NCBI RefSeq assembly: GCF_041260155.1
Contig: NC_091944.1
Coordinates: 26,413,832-26,477,831 of the forward strand
Length of the DNA: 64,000 nucleotides
Reading direction: 5' to 3'
Origin: Ptychodera flava
Taxonomy: Eukaryota; Hemichordata; Enteropneusta; Ptychoderidae
Part shown: positions 57,476 through 64,000 of the stretch, one piece after another
Position numbering within the stretch: position 1 is the stretch's first letter
Layout of the letters: every line of letters starts with the position of its first letter
Notes under the pieces: model-generated
The model's input: only the letters and a program-made list of their open reading frames with translations
Databases searched by the model: none
What the model was told of the DNA's origin: nothing
Translations under genes and position numbers: made by a program

Positions 57476-59181
57476 TTTAAATAAAGATCATTAGAAGACA
57501 AGGAGTACTGGTTGAACTGCCTTCTTTATTAATTTATCTACACAGTTGATAAACTGAACAACAATACTGTCAAAATTGTCAAAGTTAATACACTACTGCC
57601 CTACCACTGCCTACAGGCAGTGTCACTGTCACTGCAAGCGACCGGTGATCTGACTCTGATGTAGTTGCAGAAGAGGTTGGGTCATATGACGCTCATGACA
57701 TTGACTTTATACTTATACACAAGATCAGGCCGGAGAGCAAACACATGGAAGACCAGGAGAATTGACAGTTATCAATAAACAATGGGCAAAAGAGACAATA
57801 GGTGTATCACTGCCCACAAAATAGTGTTGACTATGGTACACAAAAAGAGTGCATTTCCTTGAATGCATCGGTGCAGCTTACTTCCATTTCTACATGGCTA
57901 CCTGTGTATGCCATATTGCAATGCATACATTGTCCATAATAGTAGTGTAACAAAGATAATGAATAGCACGGTTAAACTTATTTTTCTTTTTCAACATTAT
58001 CTTGTGCATAAAAATCGTTTGTTTTTTTCATGCTGAAATGGTTTAAACTCATTCTCACAGCGTGAGTATGAAAATGCAGCTGTGTTATGGTATATTGATA
58101 TTTCGATTAATAGCTAAACTGACATGCAACTGACAGCGATACAATTGTACATAACCCACATTCAAATTGTGTTGGTAGGCTGAATAATGAATATTTTAAC
58201 ATGATAAGATGTAAAACAAGAGATTGGAGTTAATACGAAACGCAAAAATACTGAATAGTATCAAAATTATATGTTTTTAATAGTGTTTGCTTAAGTATGT
58301 ACGATCGGAAAAATTCCAACCATTGTCATAGTTTTGAATTAGGGATTTTTGAATTCCAGCATATCAGAATAATCAAAAATTACCAAATAACGAAAAGCAC
58401 TTAAAATCGATAAGCTTAAAACCATTCACTTCAAGTTCATGCAGTGAGTGAAATGTTCACATTTTCATCGTACATTACAGAAAATTAAAACTTTGAACAG
58501 TAAAGATTCTTAATTTAAATGAAAAAGTGTGAATAACTGGAATAATTTATATTTTTCACTAATTTACTATTTTGTCAGCCCAAAGTTCAGAGATTAAAAG
58601 TTTTATTTGATAAATTTTTTCAATCCTTCCAGTAATGTCAATTTTGTAAAACTTTTATAAGTAGCATCTGGTCCGTGAGTTGTACTTTTAAAAACATAAT
58701 TTTTAGGGGAAGGGCTCCTGGCTCAGTTTCACTATTTGTCAAACCGTATAGCCAGGAATTCACACGTTGTTTTCTCGTGATCCTCATTTTGGGTGTTCTT
58801 CAGTAGGTACCATTGACCCGGTCAGATTTGGATTAACTCAAGTCGGCTTAGACTAATAAAACCAAAAGTGCACTGATACATTTAAAAAAGAATCAATTTG
58901 AAAACTTGCTGAAGAATATGGCTCCACAAACTGCTGACAAACATTTCTATAACAACTACACAATATTTATACGTGCGTGATAAAAAGGCAGTATCGAACA
59001 TCTGCGCAATATATGTTTGTTTCTTCTTTTAGTACATCCCTGATAAATATTTGGCTATATGATAGTGTAGAGGTTGGGCTTGAAAATTTTTAACATTTAG
59101 GTGGGGAATTTGAATTTTTTGAGGCCACTGAAGGGAATCTCAAAAAAAGGATTTCAATCGCGATTCCTCCAGCCCCGAAGG

Positions 59182-59199
59182 CCCCCCCCCCCCCCCCCC
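59182..59199. repeat. Poly-C tract (18 C)
   Basis: Uninterrupted run of 18 C preceded by CCCCGAAGG. It is one of five such tracts in the window. Confidence 0.9.
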
Positions 59200-60239
59200 A
59201 GTATTTGTGAGTACAGCCTAAGGTCGTATGCTCTTCAAAAGTGAAACATTTCCTGTTTTGATGAAGTTTATGACATACGTTGGCTATCTGAATAGATATG
59301 AAACGGACTTGTCCGGCCTGCAAATAAAACTCCCCGTTCCAGTCGAAAATAAACACAAATCCTACATTCAGTTACCTCATTCGATGCGGAAGGCTCTCTG
59401 CTGTCCAAAAAGACCACTCATGTTACGATAAAATGAAAACTTTTGAAGTAATCTGCAGCGTTTTGACAAAATCAGTGTTTCTGGTGTCAACTGTTGTAAT
59501 AACGCAACTCATTATCACAATGGGACGCCGTCCGCACCGCTGATCAGTCCGCAGACTGAAAAAGGTGAATTTCAGTCTGATGCCGTCGATGGCGTTGCTC
59601 GTGGACCAAAAGGTCTTTGAACGACGAACATTCCAGAACAAAAAGGTAAAGGGGCAGGGTTTTATCAGCTTTTATCTCTGACAAAAATTGACTAATTGTG
59701 CACAGATTTCAAAGGAAAACAAGTGACTAAGATCACATTCACGATCAATATCAACAACCAGTATTAAATGCAAGAACCAGGGATTAAAGACTGTCCCTAA
59801 CATTATCATATAGTTGGTTCGAATTCGTGCGTGAAAATAGAAACAGAGATAAGTTACCCCCAAACTTTACTTTATTCATTAACTCGTTTCTATTCCCGTC
59901 TATGAATCAGCAGTTGACGACCACTAGCTGCATGTGTTGAGTTCTAATTCAAACAGTAACTTTCTCTCAGTGATTCGAGTCTTGTTGTGAATGCAATGAC
60001 AAGTATACTTCAGTGGGGTCAACAAAATAATATCTGTCAAAAGTATTTATTCATTAAAGGGTATTAATTGCTTTTTAATTGAGTGTGATGTGAGCCCGGG
60101 AACGAGGATATTATTACCTTTGGTCGACTCTCAGCGAGATACACGGGCCGAGCCCTCATCCTTAAATATGTGCGGCCATTTCCGCATATGTTAAATACAC
60201 TTCACTGACGGTGACTGAAGGCAGGCAATTTGACCAACC

Positions 60240-60313
60240 GAGATCGGTTCAGTCAGCCCGCCGTGTTCCACAACTTCACCCGCTGAGCTCGGTTCAGTCA
60301 GCCCGCCCGCCGT
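60240..60313. repeat. CG-rich direct repeat
   Basis: GAG(A/C)TCGGTTCAGTCAGCCC followed by GCC repeats occurs at 60240 and 60285. The surrounding 60.1-60.35 kb is richer in CpG than its neighbourhood, so a promoter for a gene outside the recognised set is possible but unsupported. Confidence 0.6.
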
Positions 60314-61366
60314 ATTCATCAGTCCGCCGTGTAACGTTCATCTTTATCGGTTAACTAGCTGAAGCTCGATGCAGATTTGAGGTAAGCTAATAAAATGGAT
60401 AACCTATTTGTCACGGTCACATCAAAGTTACCTCATATTCGTACATAAGTTTCAAGAGCTGTGGATCTAAATTTCTTGCTGTATTCTTTGTTGTGCATGA
60501 TAATCTGGCTTTTCAAACATTCCCGGTGTTTCCTCTCGATGCTTTATTTCACTTCTGAGGCTACAGTGGGTTTGCTTTGTGATGGCGTATCTCACAGTAA
60601 GTGAGGCTACCCACAATTCTCCATGATCTTTACACGCACAGATCACTCCCTGAACTGAAGCAAATTTCTTCTGTACACAGAACACAACGGTCCATATTTC
60701 AAAATTCTGGCAACATAGTTCTGATAATCATAATTTTCTGACTTCTCACTGTGAATAATAAGAAGATCAACCCCTTTTCCGCGGAGGAGATAGGAATTTT
60801 GTAATTTTGTCGACATAGAGTTTTGACAGCCATACACAATATTTTCAAGAAACTAAGGGAATAAGTTGCATCTGTGTTGGCAAAAAGAAAGGGTATTGAT
60901 TTTTTTAATGTTCGTAACAAAGGAAATTTGCATGTCTGACAGGTGGTATGATGAGACCATCTTAGTTGCTGATAACTTTATCTTGAAAAGTGTGCAATTT
61001 TTAGCACCTCCAAACACTGACTTCTCATTCAATTTACTCTTGAATTTTAAACATAATCAATAATTTTGGAACATAGTTTTAACAAACAATCCTGAACTTA
61101 AATTGTAAGTTAAAAATTGTTAAGAAACTGATAAAATTGAAAAAGCCTTCAGCAAAAAATTTCTGAGTTAACAAATCAAGGAGAACTGTCGGTAGCCTCA
61201 CTTACTGTGTATCTGTCGGTCTGCAAAAGGCAACTAGAAAATATGCAAAAACCGTGCCTCTCTGACAAGTCGAAGTCATAGCTTTTCTCATCACACACCG
61301 GAGTGAATTGACGGGCATAAGAACATAGAGAAGGCGAGTCGTCAATCCAAGGAACTTTTAAGGAGG

Positions 61367-61367
<1 letters not shown>

Positions 61368-61463
<96 letters not shown>

Positions 61464-61474
61464 TATATATATAT
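61368..61474. repeat. (TA)n microsatellite
   Basis: About 50 TA units with one AA break near 61459. Frames across it (YIYIYI) are not coding. Confidence 0.97.
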
Positions 61475-63429
61475 TATTATAATAACTAAATGATGAAATT
61501 CGTGGCTGGTACGATATATAATAGGCAAGTATGAGCCAACGTTGTAATTCAAAAACACCGACACCCCCCCCCCCCCCTACTCGTATTGAACATTTCAAAA
61601 ACAAAACATGCCGACTCCCTTTCAGCAGTCAACAACTGGGTGGACAACACCCCCCCCCCCCCATGAATCCATCGCCCCCACCAGGCTGAAGAAACTGACC
61701 AGTCCCTTTGATGATATATCCATCGGTGAGTTCCGTGTATAAATGAGATTTCTTATCAGTTGAGATACCTCCGAGTAAAAAATAATTGATTGATCTTGGC
61801 GAGATACCGGATTTGGAATTCCTGTGTTTCGGGTTTCCGTATCTCCTGAGTCAACCTTTGGAATGTCACCAACGTGTTAATGTATAAATACGTTACAGAA
61901 TGGACGATCGACAAAAATTGAGGTCCGGAAAGGTCGCGGTACAGCAACAGTGGACTATTTCATTCCATGTATTTTGATTGTACCTAGCACAAGACCACTT
62001 ATTGATTTCCCATAGGGCACCTTAGTAGCGTTGAGCTCATTTTTTTTCTTTTTCAAAACATTCAGCGGCACGAATCCTCTTGGTGTAAGGTCAATGCCAC
62101 CTTGACTATTGATGAACTTTTCGTGTGGGCAAGTCCATAGGAAATTGGAATATACGATGCAACTAGCGCCCTCAGTGGTGTTTTTGCCAAAATTCAGGCT
62201 CATTGATAAGATTTCCATGGGCCTCAGTAAGTACCACAGAATGCTATAGCCATCATATACATTTTGCATTTGTGATTCAAGCAGGCAATTATCTTTATAA
62301 ATATGCTTCAAATTAAATCTGAACCAAATAAGCATCCATGAAGATTTCAAAACTTAAAGATCCGCACTGTTTTTCCCCCGAAGTGTCTTCGTCCGGGTAA
62401 CGAACCCGGAAGTGGTATTGTGACACGTAGTTAGCGATCTACTGTATCTGCTGTGTATCCGAACCTCTCAAAAGTGAAAGAAGATGGTTTATTGGTTTTT
62501 TTTGTGTCATGAAAGAACTTCTTGACATCGACTATGAACTCGTGTCACGTTAATAGTGTTGGATATGAAGTATGATAGAGTTGGATATGAGTCTTAAATT
62601 CAACCCCTGCCATACCAAACTTTAGAGACCGGTAAGCTTATTTCCAATTCCAAGGGGCAGCCGTTAACTTATCGGCATATCCGGGCGGCGTATCTATCCA
62701 GTAGATATCAGCTGCATATCTATTTGGTAGACAACAGGAATTACTTAAAGGCATCGTTACAGTTTTCGGCTCTGTCTCTAAACGCCGTTCAAATTATGTT
62801 TTCTGGACCCATCTCTCAGCATATTTCAAAGACTTGAGGCATGAAAGTTTTTGGAACAATTCAAAATTGATAGGAATCTAGTGGCAAATTACAGTGACTT
62901 CCCCCGTTTTGAAAAGAATGTTTCTTATCGCATAATTGTGGCAGAATTTAGCCTCACGACATCTGACAGAGTTGTCAAATGCTGAGTACAAAACTTTGAC
63001 GACTCAATGGGCGGTTACGTTTGTTTGTGTGTTTGTCTGTTTGTCTGTCTGTCTGTTTGACATGAATCCTATGTCATAACTCTGTGCTGTAAGGTTACCC
63101 CATTGAATGCATCAGATGGATTTAATGAACCGTTTAGTACAGGGCAAACTGCGAACCCCACATCTCCATGTTTAGCTATCAAATAATCGAACAGGTTATA
63201 AGAAATGCAACTCATTAAAAAATCATATTTGCATCTCTGATCACTCTCGTAATTAACACGTTATAGAGGGACTGAAACTACACAGGAAAAATGATATTTG
63301 CATTTGCATAAAGACAAAAGTAGATAATCAATATTCTGTTTCCAAGTTTTCAAATTTCTTAACATTAATCTTCGTCTAGTCGTCTAGCCGTCAACGAACA
63401 ATTTACATGGCAAATTTACTCACCTGACT

Positions 63430-63484
63430 ATATTTATTTATTTATTTATTATTTTTTTAATTTTTTATTTATTTATTTATTTAA
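63430..63484. repeat. (ATTT)n tract
   Basis: TATTTATTTATT repeats interrupted by a short T-rich piece. A simple low-complexity tract. Confidence 0.85.
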
Positions 63485-64000
63485 GCATACTTTTTCCAAC
63501 CGTCTAAAATTTGAAGGAGAATAAATTTGCATTTTGATATGTGTAAACCGTTATCATGCATTGTCGGAGGGCACTGGGAATTTTTCTTGGACCAAGTAGC
63601 AGGCCGACAATAACTTTGCCGACTCATCATTTAAGACATGACGAAATCTTGCGATTGTTGCTCCTCTCAGCACATGGATTTTCAAAATAATTTATGCGAA
63701 GAGTTCCCTCCCATCTGAAAAGAGGAAAGGAATTTAACCAAAGAAATGTTTAAACACGTTACATGTATTGGTCTAGACTAAAACACATTTCAAGGAGTGC
63801 AAGGGTACACTGACCATACGTCCCCAGGCCATCACAATTACAGGACAGTAAACGCATGCGCAGAATTTGCTTCATTGACATATATGTGATCAACCACAAG
63901 GTGTAACCATTTGATGTGTTCTCCATAAGTCACAACAGTGACGCTTGTGTGCCTCTAACAGGCAATGGCGGAGGTGAAGGGAAATATTAGCTTGAAATAG

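Larger units (their letters stand above)
56459..64000. other. Gene-free stretch to window end
   Basis: I see no exon with a recognisable family on either strand. The stretch includes the presumed promoter of glycosyltransferase copy 3 at its left edge, a GGGA-rich hairpin, a hammerhead-like motif, C runs (59182-59199, 61564-61577, 61650-61662), a TA microsatellite and an ATTT-rich tract. Confidence 0.45.

Noticed and set aside
60100-60345. CpG-island promoter with its gene
   Set aside because: Only a mild CG-rich stretch with a short direct repeat. No exon recognised on either side.
61176-61604. Open frame over the TA repeat
   Set aside because: YIYI run from the microsatellite; nothing coding on either side.

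Overview
The window is AT-rich eukaryotic DNA with introns, microsatellites, minisatellites, MITEs and a Polinton. It fits a marine invertebrate, perhaps an invertebrate deuterostome such as a hemichordate or cephalochordate. That is a guess from the gene families and repeat types, not a proof. No bacterial features are present.

Layout. From 1 to 11 kb I see no gene, only short palindromes, homopolymers and a CT microsatellite. Two related blocks, about 11.06-15.2 kb and 20.3-23.7 kb, form a direct segmental duplication. Each carries a tRNA-Ala(UGC) gene and the catalytic exon of a DXD-type (GT32-like) Golgi glycosyltransferase, all on the minus strand. A more diverged third copy of the glycosyltransferase lies at 53.7-56.5 kb. 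Copies 2 and 3 have a recognisable first exon coding a short tail plus signal anchor, joined in phase 0. Copy 1 has no visible first exon.

Between the two duplicated blocks lies a 3.9-kb fold-back element (15424-19321). Its inverted ends are built of 51-bp minisatellite units and it has a perfect 6-bp target duplication. Inside are a 41-bp-period array of 13 palindromes, an inner inverted repeat and a long hairpin. Copy 2 is followed by a tandem pair of TTAA MITEs in its intron and, beyond its first exon, a roughly 206-bp tandem array (26.6-28.7 kb). At 30.5-33.9 kb, minus strand, lies a multi-exon DEDDh exonuclease gene whose last exon has several frame breaks.

A 17.0-kb Polinton/Maverick (35458-52458) is inserted inside a TTAA MITE whose two halves flank it. 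It carries a protein-primed PolB, chromodomain integrase, packaging ATPase, capsid-like genes, and accessory kinase-like and exonuclease-like genes. It is treated as a fossil: its terminal repeats are almost identical, but several genes are broken.

From 56.5 kb to the end I find no gene. There are a hairpin repeat, a hammerhead-like motif typical of Penelope-like elements, poly-C tracts and microsatellites. The genes probably acting for the host are the glycosyltransferases, presumed to modify secreted or membrane glycans, and the two tRNA-Ala genes.
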